Below, one piece after another: positions 52,236 to 61,389 of a stretch of 64,000 bases of DNA. Both the position numbers and the translations under genes were made by a program. Below the pieces are notes generated by a model. It was not told where the DNA came from. It worked only from the letters and a program-made list of their open reading frames with translations, and searched no databases. The stretch comes from Streptomyces venezuelae. Its GTDB lineage: Bacteria; Actinomycetota; Actinomycetes; Streptomycetales; Streptomycetaceae. Every line of letters begins with the position of its first letter. The first letter of the stretch is position 1. Where the stretch lies: positions 7,874,001 through 7,938,000 of the forward strand of contig NZ_CP029191.1 in NCBI RefSeq assembly GCF_008642335.1, given 5' to 3'.

Positions 52236-54230
52236 GTGACCGACGCAGCTCCCACCCCCAGATCCACGTCCCCCGACAAGCCGGAGCGACTGCCCGCGAA
52301 GGAGACGTGGCGCGCCCTGTACCGCCACTTCCGCCCCCACCGGGGCGCCGTCGCGCTCGGCGCCTTCCTGACACTCATCGGCTCGGCCACCGGACTCGCG
52401 CAGCCCCTCGCGGCCAAGTCGCTCGTGGACCGGCTCGGCGGCGACGACTCCATCGCAGGGATCCTGATCCTCCTCACCGCGCTGGTGGTCCTCGGCACGG
52501 CGATCGAGTCCGTCGGAGCGTACGTACTGGAGCGCACCGCCGAGTCCGTGGTCCTCGCGGCCCGACGCACGCTCATCGGGCGGCTGCTGCGGCTGCGCCT
52601 CGGCGAGGTGGAGCGGACCCAGCCGGGCGACCTGATGTCACGCGTCACCTCGGACACGACGTTGCTGCGGGCCGTGACGACCCAGTCCGTGGTGTCCGCG
52701 GCCTCCGGAGGCCTCACCTTCGTCGCGACGATCGTGCTGATGGGGCTGATGGACCCGGTCCTGCTCGGCGTCACACTCGGCGTGATCGTGCTGATCGGCG
52801 GCGCGGTCTCCCTCGTCATGCCGAGGATCGCGCGGGCGACACAGCGCGCGCAGGAGGCCGTGGGGACGATCTCCACGGCACTGGAGCGGGCGTTCGGCGC
52901 CTTCCGTACGCTGAAGGCCTCCGGCGCCGAGCAGCGCGAATCCGCCGCGGTGGAGGCGGCCGCGCAGGAGGCGTGGCGGCACGGCGTGCGGTCGGCGAAG
53001 TGGCAGTCCGTGGCGTGGAGTTCGGTCGGCCTCGCCGTGCAGGTGTCGTTCCTCGCGGTGCTCGGGATCGGCGGCGCGCGGGTCGCGTCGGGCGCGATCT
53101 CCGTCTCCACGCTGGTGGCGTTCCTGCTCTTCCTCTTCTATCTCATCGACCCGGTGTCGCGCCTGGTCGAGGCGGCATCGCAGTACCAGGTGGGGTCGGC
53201 GGCGATCGCCCGTATCGTCCAGGCGGAACGACTGGAGACGGAACCGACGGAGACGGAGCGGACGGAGAGCGGGGCGAGGGAAGGGGCCCGGGGGGCCGCG
53301 CCGACGCCGCCCGCCGTCGCCGCGTCCGTCGCCTTCGACGACGTGACCTTCCGCTACCGCGACGACCTCCCGTACGTCCATCACGGCGTGACCTTCGACG
53401 TGCCGGGCCCGGGCATGACCGCGTTCGTCGGGCCTTCGGGCGCGGGCAAGACGACCGTGTTCGGTCTGATCGAGCGGTTCTACGAGGTGACGGGCGGCCG
53501 GGTCCTGGTCGACGGCAAGGACGTACGCGAGTGGCCGCTCGCCGAACTGCGGGCCACGATCGGGTACGTGGAGCAGGACGCGCCCGTGCTCGCGGGCACC
53601 CTGCGCGAGAACCTCCTCTTCGCGGCGCCGCACGCCACGGACTCCGAGATACGGGAGGTCCTGGTGCGCGCCCGACTCGACGCGGTCGTCGAGCGGCTGC
53701 CCGAGGGGCTGGACACGGTCGTCGGTCACCGGGGCTCCAAGCTGTCGGGCGGTGAGCGCCAGCGGGTGGCGATCGCGCGGGCGCTGCTGCGGAAGCCGCG
53801 CCTGCTGCTGCTCGACGAGGCGACCTCGCAGCTGGACGCGGTCAACGAACTGGCGCTGCGGGACGTGGTGGCGGAGGTCTCCCGTGAGGTCACGGTCCTG
53901 GTGGTGGCCCACCGCCTGTCGACGGTGACGCTGGCGGACCGGATCGTGGTGATGGACGCGGGAAGGGTACGCGCGGTGGGCACGCACGCCGAACTCGTGA
54001 CGGCGGACCCGCTGTACGGGGAACTGGCGGCGACACAGTTCCTGGCGACGTCGCCAGGCCCGAAGCCCCCGGAGGCTCCGTCGACGACAGAGAATCCGTC
54101 GACGAAAGCGAGTCCGTCACCGACAGCGAGCCCGGCGCCGCCGGGTGGCGCGGCGCTGCCGGACAGTTCACCGACTTCACCAGCCGCACCGACTTCACCG
54201 GCCTCACCGACCTCGGCCAACTCCGCATGA
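52236..54230 (+). CDS. ABC exporter half-transporter (TMD-NBD fusion)
   Basis: This 664-residue protein has six membrane helices (about 35-325) fused to an ATPase: Walker [11 protein letters not shown]-loop YVEQDAP, signature LSGGERQR, Walker [11 protein letters not shown]-loop AHRLST. It works as a dimer to export drugs or lipids (MsbA/LmrA type). A Glu/Thr-rich linker sits between the domains, and a long Pro/Ser/Thr/Ala tail (about 610-664) is probably disordered. GTG 52236 gives a sensible N-terminus but has no clear ribosome site. The 3' end overlaps by four bases an ATG (54227) that is not the best start for the next gene. Confidence 0.93.
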   Translation: MTDAAPTPRSTSPDKPERLPAKETWRALYRHFRPHRGAVALGAFLTLIGSATGLAQPLAAKSLVDRLGGDDSIAGILILLTALVVLGTAIESVGAYVLERTAESVVLAARRTLIGRLLRLRLGEVERTQPGDLMSRVTSDTTLLRAVTTQSVVSAASGGLTFVATIVLMGLMDPVLLGVTLGVIVLIGGAVSLVMPRIARATQRAQEAVGTISTALERAFGAFRTLKASGAEQRESAAVEAAAQEAWRHGVRSAKWQSVAWSSVGLAVQVSFLAVLGIGGARVASGAISVSTLVAFLLFLFYLIDPVSRLVEAASQYQVGSAAIARIVQAERLETEPTETERTESGAREGARGAAPTPPAVAASVAFDDVTFRYRDDLPYVHHGVTFDVPGPGMTAFVGPSGAGKTTVFGLIERFYEVTGGRVLVDGKDVREWPLAELRATIGYVEQDAPVLAGTLRENLLFAAPHATDSEIREVLVRARLDAVVERLPEGLDTVVGHRGSKLSGGERQRVAIARALLRKPRLLLLDEATSQLDAVNELALRDVVAEVSREVTVLVVAHRLSTVTLADRIVVMDAGRVRAVGTHAELVTADPLYGELAATQFLATSPGPKPPEAPSTTENPSTKASPSPTASPAPPGGAALPDSSPTSPAAPTSPASPTSANSA

Positions 54231-54376
54231 CCGACGACGCGGCGCCCTCCCCGCAGCCGAAGTCGCCACCTCCGCCCTCATCTCCACCCGCACTCCAGGC
54301 CCCCACCCCCTCGCCCGTCCTCACGAGCCCCTGGTTCGTGCCCAGTACGCTGCGGTCCGTGGTCTACCGTGACGCC

Positions 54377-55189
54377 ATGACGAGTCCGAGCCTTCACGCG
54401 GTCCTCGACCGCTACGCCGACCGAATCACCGACCAGACCGCCCAGTTGACCTCTACCATCGCGGGTGCCGACGCCACCGCGCCCGTGCCCGGCTGTCCCG
54501 GCTGGACCCTCGCCCACCTCCTGCGCCACGTGGGCGGCGCGCACCGTTGGGCCGAGACGGTGGTCCGGACCCGCGCCACCGGACCCGTACCGGACGAGCA
54601 GGTCAACCTCGTCACACCCGAAGCGGACGACGACGTCCCGGCGCTCTCCGCCTGGCTCGTCGAAGGGGCCGCGCAGTTCGCGGACACGTTGCGCGAGGCG
54701 GGGCCCGAGGTGCGGGTGTGGACCGTCGCGCCGGGCGGCACGCCCCTCTTCTGGGCGCGCCGCATGACGTATGAGACGGTCGTCCACCGTTTCGACGCGA
54801 CCGCCGCGGTCGGCGGAACGTACACCCTCGCCGCGGACGTCGCCCTCGACGGCCTCGAAGAGTGGCTGGAGTTCAGCACGCTGCCCCAGGCCTACGCATC
54901 GGAGGCCGAGATGCAGGCGCTGCTGGGTCCCGGCCGCACGGTGCACTTCCACGCGACCGATGCCCCCGAAGGGGAGGGGGAGTGGCTGATCGACCTCACC
55001 GGGGCCCCGATCACCGTCTCGCACGGACACAAGAAGTCGACCGCGGCCGTACGCGGCCCGCTCACCGACCTCCTGCTCCTCCTCTACCTGCGCCGCACCC
55101 CGACCCCCGCCGACGGCATCGAAGTCCTGGGCGACGAGACCCTGTTCAGTGACTGGGTGCGGGGCGCGGGAGCCTGGCTGCGGAGGTGA
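54377..55189 (+). CDS. maleylpyruvate-isomerase-family (mycothiol-dependent) protein
   Basis: This 270-residue protein has a DinB-like four-helix N-terminal domain with SLHAVLDRYADRITDQTAQL, PVPGCPGWTLAHLLRHVGGAHRWAETVV (the WTLAHLLRHVGxxH metal-site motif), and a mycothiol maleylpyruvate isomerase C-terminal domain with TYETVVHRFDA and GPLTDLLLLLYLR. Family proteins use mycothiol as cofactor or transfer thiols; the substrate is unknown. ATG 54377 is preceded by TACCGT and exactly six bases, so the mRNA is probably leaderless; the longer frame from 54227 is Pro-rich and unlikely. Confidence 0.9.
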   Translation: MTSPSLHAVLDRYADRITDQTAQLTSTIAGADATAPVPGCPGWTLAHLLRHVGGAHRWAETVVRTRATGPVPDEQVNLVTPEADDDVPALSAWLVEGAAQFADTLREAGPEVRVWTVAPGGTPLFWARRMTYETVVHRFDATAAVGGTYTLAADVALDGLEEWLEFSTLPQAYASEAEMQALLGPGRTVHFHATDAPEGEGEWLIDLTGAPITVSHGHKKSTAAVRGPLTDLLLLLYLRRTPTPADGIEVLGDETLFSDWVRGAGAWLRR

Positions 55190-55204
55190 GGCACAGCGGT
55201 GGGC

Positions 55205-55822
55205 TCAGGCCGCGTACGGGCGCACCGTCTTGGCGTCGCGCAACGTGCGGCCCCACCACGTGAGCTGGTCCAGCATCGTCTTGGCCGCGGTCTCCGGGCC
55301 GGCCGGATCGAGCGGTTCGCCGGACGCGTCGAAGCAGCTCCGCGCGCCGTGGAAGCTCACCGTGTCGCGCACCGTCACCGCGTGGAGTTCCGCGTAGACC
55401 TGCCGCAGGTGTTCGACGGCGCGCAGGCCGCCCGACAGGCCGCCGTAGCTGACGAAGCCCACCGGCTTGGCGCGCCACTCCGCGTAGTGCCAGTCGATCG
55501 CGGTCTTCAGCGACGCGGGGTAGCTGTGGTTGTACTCGGGTGTGATGACGACGTACGCGTCCGCCGCGTCGATGCGCGCCGCGACGCCGGCGACCTCCGG
55601 TCCTGGCCGCCCGGACAGCCCGTCCGGGAGCCGCGCCTCGGCCAGGTCGATCACGTCGACGTCCAGATCCCGGCGGTGCGCGGTCTGGCGCAGGAACCAG
55701 GCCGCGACGGTCGGTGCGAAGCGGCCCTCCCGCGTGCTCGCGACGATGACGGCCAGCTTGAGGGGGCCTTCGGCCTCGAGAAGACCGTCCCTCACGGTTC
55801 CATGCGTGTCGTGCGTGTTCAT
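55205..55822 (-). CDS. NADPH-dependent FMN reductase family protein
   Basis: This 205-residue flavodoxin-like protein has KLAVIVASTREGRFAPTVAAWF (phosphate-binding loop of FMN) and TPEYNHSYPASLKTAIDWHYAEW with the family motif PEYNxSxPxxLKNAIDW. It reduces FMN, quinones or azo dyes with NADPH. It is convergent with the gene before it. No partner monooxygenase is adjacent. Confidence 0.94.
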   Translation of the reverse strand: MNTHDTHGTVRDGLLEAEGPLKLAVIVASTREGRFAPTVAAWFLRQTAHRRDLDVDVIDLAEARLPDGLSGRPGPEVAGVAARIDAADAYVVITPEYNHSYPASLKTAIDWHYAEWRAKPVGFVSYGGLSGGLRAVEHLRQVYAELHAVTVRDTVSFHGARSCFDASGEPLDPAGPETAAKTMLDQLTWWGRTLRDAKTVRPYAA

Positions 55823-56055
55823 GATGTGCCTCCCCGGCTCGGTGCGCGTTCGCGCCTGACACCGACGAAACTACGAACCCGCGCCCCGCCCCCACATCTG
55901 TCGTACGACGGGGATCGGTACCTGCGCGAGCCCTAGGCCCACCGGCGGAGCGAGACGCCCGACCCGTGTACGCCGGGGTGCGCCCGGGCAGGTAGCAGCG
56001 GGACGGCCACGGCACGGCAGGCCGCGGCACGGGACGGCAGGAGGAGTCGGAGATC

Positions 56056-56919
56056 ATGGCGCAACACACGGGCGGCGACTGGGAGTTCACCGACGACAGG
56101 GACCACCTGGTGAGGACCGCACGCCGCCCGTCCCGGCTCGTCGTCTATATGCCGACCGGCGCGGCCCTGCACGACCACGGCATACGGCCCGTCGGCATCT
56201 TCGGCTCCGCGCACGACGACCCGGCCCTGCCCGACCCCGCCAAGACGGGCAGCCTCCCCCTCGCGGACCTCCCCTACTTCGGCGCGGGCCCCGCACTCGA
56301 CCTCGACGCCCTCCTCGCCGCGCGGCCCGACCTGGTCGTGGCGCTCACCTACGGCGGCGGGCAGGTCTACGGCATCGACCCGGAGGCCGCCAAACACCTG
56401 GAGGAGCAGATCCCGCTCGTCGTCCTCGACGTCGGAGGCGGCCGCAGCCTCACCGGCATCAGGGACCGCCTCACCGCCCTCGGGCGCAGCCTGGGCGCCG
56501 CCCCGGACCCGGCGGCGGACGCCGAACTCGCCGCCGCGGAACGGCGGTTGACCGCCGCCGCCGCGGGTCCCGTACGTGCGCGCGTCCTCGCCCTCTCCCC
56601 GGCGGGCCCCGACTCCGTCCACCTCGCGCGGCCGTACGCCTGGCCCGACCTCGCCGCCCTCGCCGGGTTCGGCGTCGGCCTCGTGGACCCCGCGCCGGGG
56701 CAGGGCGCGAACTGGTCGACGACGACCTGGGCGGAGGCGGCCGCACTCGAACCCGACCTCGTCCTCACCGACGTACGGGGCAACGCGGCGGCCCTCGGCG
56801 ACGCCCTCGGTCCGCACATTCCCACGCTCTCCTGGAACCCTGAACTGCCCCCGAGCGCCCGGGAACACGCCCGCTTCCACACCGCCGTCGCCGACGCCCT
56901 GGAAGCCGTTCGGCCCTGA
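56056..56919 (+). CDS. periplasmic-binding-type protein without signal peptide
   Basis: This 287-residue protein has the TroA/FepB-like fold (iron-siderophore type): RLVVYMPTGAALHDHGIRPVGIFG, DLDALLAARPDLVVALTYGGGQVYGI, LVVLDVGGGRSLTGIRDRLTALGRSLG and AEAAALEPDLVLTDVRGN. It starts MAQHTGGDWEFTDDRDHL with no signal peptide or lipobox, and AGGAGG places the ATG firmly. Such a protein would stay in the cytoplasm. No permease or ATPase gene lies beside it. It may bind a siderophore or metal chelate inside the cell. Confidence 0.85.
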   Translation: MAQHTGGDWEFTDDRDHLVRTARRPSRLVVYMPTGAALHDHGIRPVGIFGSAHDDPALPDPAKTGSLPLADLPYFGAGPALDLDALLAARPDLVVALTYGGGQVYGIDPEAAKHLEEQIPLVVLDVGGGRSLTGIRDRLTALGRSLGAAPDPAADAELAAAERRLTAAAAGPVRARVLALSPAGPDSVHLARPYAWPDLAALAGFGVGLVDPAPGQGANWSTTTWAEAAALEPDLVLTDVRGNAAALGDALGPHIPTLSWNPELPPSAREHARFHTAVADALEAVRP

Positions 56920-56970
56920 GAGTCTGTGTCATGACCCCGACGGATTCGTCGTTCCGCGTACCGTTGATCC

Positions 56971-57300
56971 ATGACACGACTGCTGCACATCACCGAGCGC
57001 GCCTTGTGGGACGCCGCGAGGGAAGCCGGGACGTACGAGATGTCGACCCGCGGCAAGACACTGGGCGACGTGGGCTTCATCCACTGCTCGCTGCCCGAAC
57101 AGCTGCCGGGGGTCGCCGCGTTCCTCTACGGGGGATACGACGGGCCCGACGAGCTGGTGGTCCTCGACATCGACAGCGCACGTGTCACCGCGCCGGTGCG
57201 GTTCGAGGCGGCGCGTCCGGGCGCGGAGGAATTCCCGCACATCTACGGGCCGTTGCCCGTGGACGCGGTGGTCGAGGTGTCCCCGTGGGGGGCGTCGTGA
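56971..57300 (+). CDS. DUF952 protein
   Basis: This 109-residue protein of the DUF952/COG3502 family has LLHITERALWDAAREAGTYEMSTRGKTLGDVGFIHCSLPEQLPGVAAFLY and the C-terminal EEFPHIYGPLPVDAVVEVSPW in broken order of strands. Function unknown. TACCGT is six bases before the ATG (56959-56964), so it is probably leaderless. Its stop overlaps the start of the dipeptidase gene (GTGA), so the two are coupled. Confidence 0.9.
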   Translation: MTRLLHITERALWDAAREAGTYEMSTRGKTLGDVGFIHCSLPEQLPGVAAFLYGGYDGPDELVVLDIDSARVTAPVRFEAARPGAEEFPHIYGPLPVDAVVEVSPWGAS

Positions 57301-58022
57301 CCACCGTTCAGGCGGCCGTCGCGGGGGCGCCCGGCGAGATCGTGCTGATGTCGGACCCGCGGGTCGCCGCCGTTCCCGTGCGGGAGTGCGGGGAGCCGCT
57401 CGTCGACGTACGGACGGCGAAGGGCGGGGGGACCGGCCGCGGGCTGCTCGTCGACTTTCGGGAACAGGCAGGGTCCGACACCTCGTTCGCGCTGCTGCGC
57501 GAGGGCGTCCTGCGACGGCTCCTGCACGCCGAGGAGCTGCTCCCGCCGGGACTGCGGCTGCTGTTCGTCGAGGGCTACCGGCCGCCGGCTCTGCAGCGCC
57601 ACTACTTCGAGGAGTACGTGGAACAACTGCGCGCCCTCCACCCCGACCGGCCCGCCGCCGAGATACACGCCGCCGCCAGCCGCTACGTCTCCCCGCCCGA
57701 CATCGCCCCGCACAGCGCGGGCGCCGCCGTCGACCTGACGCTCGCCGACGCCGAAGGACGCGAGCTCGACCTCGGCACCCGCATGAACGCCGACCCGGAG
57801 GAGAGCGCGGGCGCCTGCTACACCCACGCGCCGAACATCGGCGCCGAGGCACGCGCCCACCGTGCCGTCCTCGGCGCCGCCCTGACCGGCGCGGGCCTCG
57901 TCAACTACCCCACGGAGTGGTGGCACTGGTCGTACGGCGATCGCTACTGGGCACTGGCCTCGGGCGCCCCGTCCGCGCTGTACGGTCCGCGCGACGCGGA
58001 CTCCTCGGCGCCCGTGAGCTAG
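57297..58022 (+). CDS. VanX-like D-Ala-D-Ala dipeptidase (M15D)
   Basis: This 241-residue zinc peptidase has Arg95 in EGYRPP, zinc ligands His139 and Asp146 in HSAGAAVDL, base Glu207 and ligand His210 in EWWHW; all match VanX positions. It cleaves the D-Ala-D-Ala dipeptide. It has no signal peptide, as in VanX. No vanHA or vanRS genes are nearby, so it is not a resistance cluster and may recycle cell-wall dipeptide. GTG 57297 overlaps the DUF952 stop. Confidence 0.92.
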   Translation: MTTVQAAVAGAPGEIVLMSDPRVAAVPVRECGEPLVDVRTAKGGGTGRGLLVDFREQAGSDTSFALLREGVLRRLLHAEELLPPGLRLLFVEGYRPPALQRHYFEEYVEQLRALHPDRPAAEIHAAASRYVSPPDIAPHSAGAAVDLTLADAEGRELDLGTRMNADPEESAGACYTHAPNIGAEARAHRAVLGAALTGAGLVNYPTEWWHWSYGDRYWALASGAPSALYGPRDADSSAPVS

Positions 58023-58058
58023 CGGCGCGGCCCGTCCGGGACGGGGGGCGGACCGGCA

Positions 58059-58664
58059 TCAGCTCTCCTCGGAGCGGCGCGCACGCAGCGTCCGCACTTT
58101 GTGGCGGTTGCCGCAGTGCTCCATCGAGCACCAGCGGCGACGGCCGGGGCGCGAGGTGTCGACGTAGACCAGGGCGCAGTCCCCGGCCGAGCAGGTGCGG
58201 ATGCGGTGTGCGAACGGTCCTGTCAGCAGGTCCACCGCGTCGCGCGCCACGGTGGCGAGCAGCCGGGTGCCGTCCGCGGGCCCGGCCCAGGCGCGCTCGC
58301 CGTCCGGACCGACGGCGGGGACCAGCGGCGGGTGGGCCGCCGCCGCGTTGACGGCGGCGATGTCGGCCGGGTCCGCGGGCTCGTCGTGGGCCCGCGCGGT
58401 CGTCACGCGGAACAGCGCGTCGCGCAGTCGCCGCGCGTCCGCCACCTCGGCATCGGAGACGTCGAGAAGCGGGGTCGGTGTCAGGCGTGACCGCTCCGCC
58501 CAGTCGGCCAGGTCGGCGGGCCCGTGCAGCACCTCGTACCGCCGGTACTCACCCGGACCACCGGTGGGCAGGAGTTCCAGGCAGAGCGCGCCCGGGTCGA
58601 ACCGGTAGGTGGACCCGCTGTAAGAGCGCAGCACTAGGCCGGGGGAGCCGGGGGACTGTTCCAT
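58059..58664 (-). CDS. CGNR zinc-finger (ABATE-type) regulator
   Basis: This 201-residue protein has an N-terminal ABATE-like region (YRFDPGALCLELLPTGG at 20-36) and a C-terminal finger with Cys158, Cys163, Cys179 and Cys184 (WCSMEHCGNRHK). It is divergent from a PPOX-fold gene at 58720 with a palindrome covering both promoters. On the minus strand TATATT lies six bases before the ATG, and no ribosome site is present, so it is leaderless. It probably represses itself and the divergent gene. Second CGNR locus in the window. Confidence 0.9.
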   Translation of the reverse strand: MEQSPGSPGLVLRSYSGSTYRFDPGALCLELLPTGGPGEYRRYEVLHGPADLADWAERSRLTPTPLLDVSDAEVADARRLRDALFRVTTARAHDEPADPADIAAVNAAAAHPPLVPAVGPDGERAWAGPADGTRLLATVARDAVDLLTGPFAHRIRTCSAGDCALVYVDTSRPGRRRWCSMEHCGNRHKVRTLRARRSEES

Positions 58665-58689
58665 GTAACCAATATAAGGAGTTACGTGG
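58661..58689. promoter_or_regulatory. palindrome over the CGNR start codon and promoter
   Basis: Arms CCATGTAAC (58661-58669) and GTTACGTGG (58681-58689) match 8 of 9 around an 11-bp AT-rich centre. The left arm includes the start codon of the CGNR gene and the centre includes its -10 (TATATT, minus strand). It differs in sequence from the palindromes at 3793/3835. Confidence 0.6.
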
Positions 58690-58719
58690 TTCGCGTGCGG
58701 CGCGCCCTAGACTCTCGGC

Positions 58720-59106
58720 ATGCCCGACACCTCGCTGGCACAGCTCAGCGCCGGAAAGTACCTGCTGGTCAGCACCTACCGGAAAGACGGCACCCTGGTG
58801 CCGACCCCCGTCTGGGTCGTCGAGGACGGCGACGCCCTCGGCATCTGGACGCCCGGTGAGTCCTGGAAGGTGAAGCGGATCCGCGGGCGCGCGGACGTCA
58901 TGGTCGGCCCGTGCGACCGGCGGGGCAGACCGACCGGCGAGCAGGTGCCCGCCACCGCCGAGATCTGCCCGCCCGACGTCACCGCCCGCTACCGCACCCT
59001 CATCCTGCACAAGTACGGGGTGCCCGGCTTCCTCACGCTCTTCGGCAGCCGGATCCGCCGAGGGCTCAAGGGCACGGTCGGAGTGCGCATCACGCTGACA
59101 CCCTGA
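58720..59106 (+). CDS. PPOX-class flavin/F420-dependent split-barrel protein
   Basis: This 128-residue split-barrel protein has LSAGKYLLVSTYRKDGTLVPTPVWVVEDGDALGIWT and KVKRIRGRADVMVGPCDRRG, typical of small actinomycete F420-dependent reductases or flavin-binding PPOX proteins. TAGACT (58708-58713) is six bases before the ATG, so it is probably leaderless. It is divergent from, and likely controlled by, the CGNR regulator. The 3' end overlaps the convergent TPR gene by 17 bp. Confidence 0.9.
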   Translation: MPDTSLAQLSAGKYLLVSTYRKDGTLVPTPVWVVEDGDALGIWTPGESWKVKRIRGRADVMVGPCDRRGRPTGEQVPATAEICPPDVTARYRTLILHKYGVPGFLTLFGSRIRRGLKGTVGVRITLTP

Positions 59107-60121
59107 CGGCGGGGGTCAGCTCCGCGCGGAACGCGATCACCATGTCGCGGGCGTGCCGCAGCCCCATCCGGTCGAAGTCCGCCTCCAGGACCGCCAGTTC
59201 GGCGAGCGTCGCCTCCCGGGCGCGCCCGAGCCGCGCCCGGCACTTGACCAGGCCGAGCCGGGACAGCGCGGTGCCGCGCGGTTCCCGCATCGCGGTGAAC
59301 TCGTCGAGGGCGACGGCGTACGTCTCCCGCGCCGCCTCGTGGCGTCCGGCGCGGTACAGGACGTTGCCGCGCATCTTGTGGTTGTAGGCGAGCGCGCTCG
59401 CCAGGTCCATGGCCCGGCACACGCCCTCCGCCTCGGAGAGCAGCTCCAGGGCGCGGTCCGTATCGCCCCGCAGGGACAGTACGTCGGCCACGCCCCGCAG
59501 CGACCAGGCACGCCCCCGCGCGTCGTCCGCGTCGGTCGCGATCCGCACCGACTCCTCGAACAGTTCCAGGGCCTTCGCGTGCTCGCCGCGGTTGCGGTGC
59601 ATCTGCGCTATCCCGGTCATCGCCCACACCATGTGCCGCGCCTCGCCGTGCGCCCGCCCCTGTTCGAGCAGCTCTTCGTGGAGCGCGGCGACGGCCGCGT
59701 AGTCCCCCTGGATGCGCCCCGTCTCGGCGAGACCCGCGAGCGCGTAGCCGTGCGCGAGCCGGTCACCGCCGCCCGAGGCCAGCTCCACGGAGTGGGTGAG
59801 CAGCCGCCGCGCGAGCCGCAGCGCCCCGCACTGCCGCGCGAGGGTGCCACCGCTCCACAGCGCCCACGCCATGGCCCCCGCGTCCCCCGCCGCGCGGGCG
59901 CTGCGGTAGCTCTGCCGCCAGGCGGCGCCCGCGTCGTCGACCCGGCCGAGCCGTCTGCTCGCCTCCGCCAGGGCCAGTGCCGCCTGCGCCCGCTCGGCCG
60001 AGCCGCCCGCCCGGGACAGCGCACGGCCCGCCGACGCGCGCACGTCCTCGTACGAGGAGTTCACGCTCAGCTCCGAGCCCAGCTCGCCCTGGTACTCCGG
60101 GGCGAATGCCTTGACGTACAT
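59090..60121 (-). CDS. tetratricopeptide-repeat protein
   Basis: This 343-residue helical protein has about seven TPR units of the kind found in the C-terminal part of AfsR/MalT-type regulators (ALALAEASRRLGRVDDAGAAW, then GEHAKALELFEESVRIAT, and GDTDRALELLSEAEGVCRAM). No DNA-binding or ATPase domain is visible and there is no signal peptide. It may be a scaffold or a stand-alone sensor. ATG 60121 gives the full frame. Divergent orientation and neighbours do not suggest a specific role. Confidence 0.87.
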   Translation of the reverse strand: MYVKAFAPEYQGELGSELSVNSSYEDVRASAGRALSRAGGSAERAQAALALAEASRRLGRVDDAGAAWRQSYRSARAAGDAGAMAWALWSGGTLARQCGALRLARRLLTHSVELASGGGDRLAHGYALAGLAETGRIQGDYAAVAALHEELLEQGRAHGEARHMVWAMTGIAQMHRNRGEHAKALELFEESVRIATDADDARGRAWSLRGVADVLSLRGDTDRALELLSEAEGVCRAMDLASALAYNHKMRGNVLYRAGRHEAARETYAVALDEFTAMREPRGTALSRLGLVKCRARLGRAREATLAELAVLEADFDRMGLRHARDMVIAFRAELTPAVRVSA

Positions 60122-60231
60122 GGATGCGCAGCCTTTCGATCGTCCGGCACAACGGCATGATCAAAAAGCTACGAGCCGGGCCCTGGGCGGCGAATCCCTC
60201 CCGGTAGGGGTCCTCGCGTACGACTCGAGTG

Positions 60232-61326
60232 CTACGCGCGGGCGTCCTGATCAGCCTCGGGACGTACGGGCATCGCCGTCTGAAGAGCCGAGATGCACGC
60301 GCCGATGGCCTGCTGGAGGTCTTCGAGGCGCTTCACCATGTCGTCCTCGTAGATGTCGTCGATGTCATCGACGTCGTCGAACGTCAGCTCCTCGAACACC
60401 TTCGTGGCCTTCTGCAGGCTGCTGTAGAACTTCGCCCGCCGCTCCTGCACCCGCAGCTCCGGGTCGCTCTGGACGGTCTGCGCCACCAGGTCACGCACGG
60501 TGTCGTACGCCTCGCGCGCCCACTCCCCGGACTCCTCGCCCTCGTCCAGCTCGTCGATGAGGGACAGGTGGCGCTCGGCCTCCTCGCGCAGCTCCGCCGG
60601 GGCGTCGATCATCTGCCCGGCCGGCGTCTTGACCTGGCCCTTCTCCACGATCTGCCGGACGTAGTCGACGCGGTCACCGGCCTTGGACTCGGCCGCCACG
60701 GCCTTCTTGAGGTCGTCGGTGCGGACGATGTCGCGGACCAGCTCGGTGCGGAGCGCCGGGTCCTCGTCCAAGCGGTCCATCAGAGCCTTGCGGGCCGCCT
60801 CGGCCGTGCCGGGGTCGGCCAGGATCGCGGCACGCAGCGCGGTCGGGTTCTCCGCGACCTCCAGGGCCTTGGTGGGGCGGATGCCCTCGGCCTCGGCAGC
60901 CTGCGTGATCGCCTCGCCGCGCTGGGTGAGGGCGCTGGAGCGGGCGGTGTAGTACGACAACCAGACGTCGGCGTCCGGGAGTTCCACGTCCATGCCGGGG
61001 GAGAGCGCCTCGAAGTGCGGCACCATCCCGTCGTCGGCGGCCTTGTCCCACGCCTTGTAGTACCGCATGACGCGGTCGGCCGAGCACCCCGCGAGCTCCG
61101 CGAACTCCTTCGCGGAGACCTTCGGCGTCTCGCCCGCGCTCTGCCCGCCGGGCCGCACGCTGCGGGCGACCTTGAGACCGAAGGCCCAGCCGCCGGTGCG
61201 CGCGTAGACCCCGAAGTCACGGGCGTCCTCGGCGATCAGCGCGGCCGAGTCGGCGGTGGCGTCGGCGGAAGCGGCGTCTTCGTGGGACGCGGCGTCTTCC
61301 TGGGACGGGACGATGGCTACGGTCAC
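60232..61326 (-). CDS. hypothetical protein with acidic C-terminus and possible helix-turn-helix
   Basis: This 364-residue soluble protein includes VSAKEFAELAGCSADRVMRYYKAWDKAADDG (about 70-100), which looks like a helix-turn-helix; ADVWLSYYTARSSALTQRGEAI follows, then a long helical part with strongly acidic segments (LIDELDEGEESGEW and FDDVDDIDDIYEDDMVKRLEDL). The pattern suggests a DNA-binding head with a charged tail, but no family is recognised. GTG 61326 with CAGGAG eight bases upstream is preferred to the much longer frame. It is divergent from the M13 peptidase gene across a palindrome. Confidence 0.82.
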   Translation of the reverse strand: MTVAIVPSQEDAASHEDAASADATADSAALIAEDARDFGVYARTGGWAFGLKVARSVRPGGQSAGETPKVSAKEFAELAGCSADRVMRYYKAWDKAADDGMVPHFEALSPGMDVELPDADVWLSYYTARSSALTQRGEAITQAAEAEGIRPTKALEVAENPTALRAAILADPGTAEAARKALMDRLDEDPALRTELVRDIVRTDDLKKAVAAESKAGDRVDYVRQIVEKGQVKTPAGQMIDAPAELREEAERHLSLIDELDEGEESGEWAREAYDTVRDLVAQTVQSDPELRVQERRAKFYSSLQKATKVFEELTFDDVDDIDDIYEDDMVKRLEDLQQAIGACISALQTAMPVRPEADQDARA

Positions 61327-61360
61327 AGAGGTGCTCCTGGATGTCACAGTCGTACGAAGG

Positions 61361-61389
61361 TTGACGCGATACTTTATCGCTCCTATTGA
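61361..61389 (+). promoter_or_regulatory. promoter-like element with internal palindrome
   Basis: TTGACG (61361-61366) and TATTGA (61384-61389), 17 bases apart, form a -35/-10 pair pointing at the M13 peptidase gene. GCGATA-CTT-TATCGC (61366-61380), perfect 6-bp arms, fills the spacer, so a repressor could block it. A second -10, TAGGCT at 61499-61504, lies six bases before the ATG. Confidence 0.55.

Noticed and set aside
52131..52236. N-terminal extension of the ABC exporter from 52131
   Set aside because: The extra 35 residues lack a ribosome site and overlap the start of the divergent ATPase gene; the family-like N-terminus begins at GTG 52236.
57297..58022. Vancomycin-resistance cluster
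   Set aside because: Only the VanX-like peptidase is present; no vanH, vanA ligase or vanRS genes flank it.
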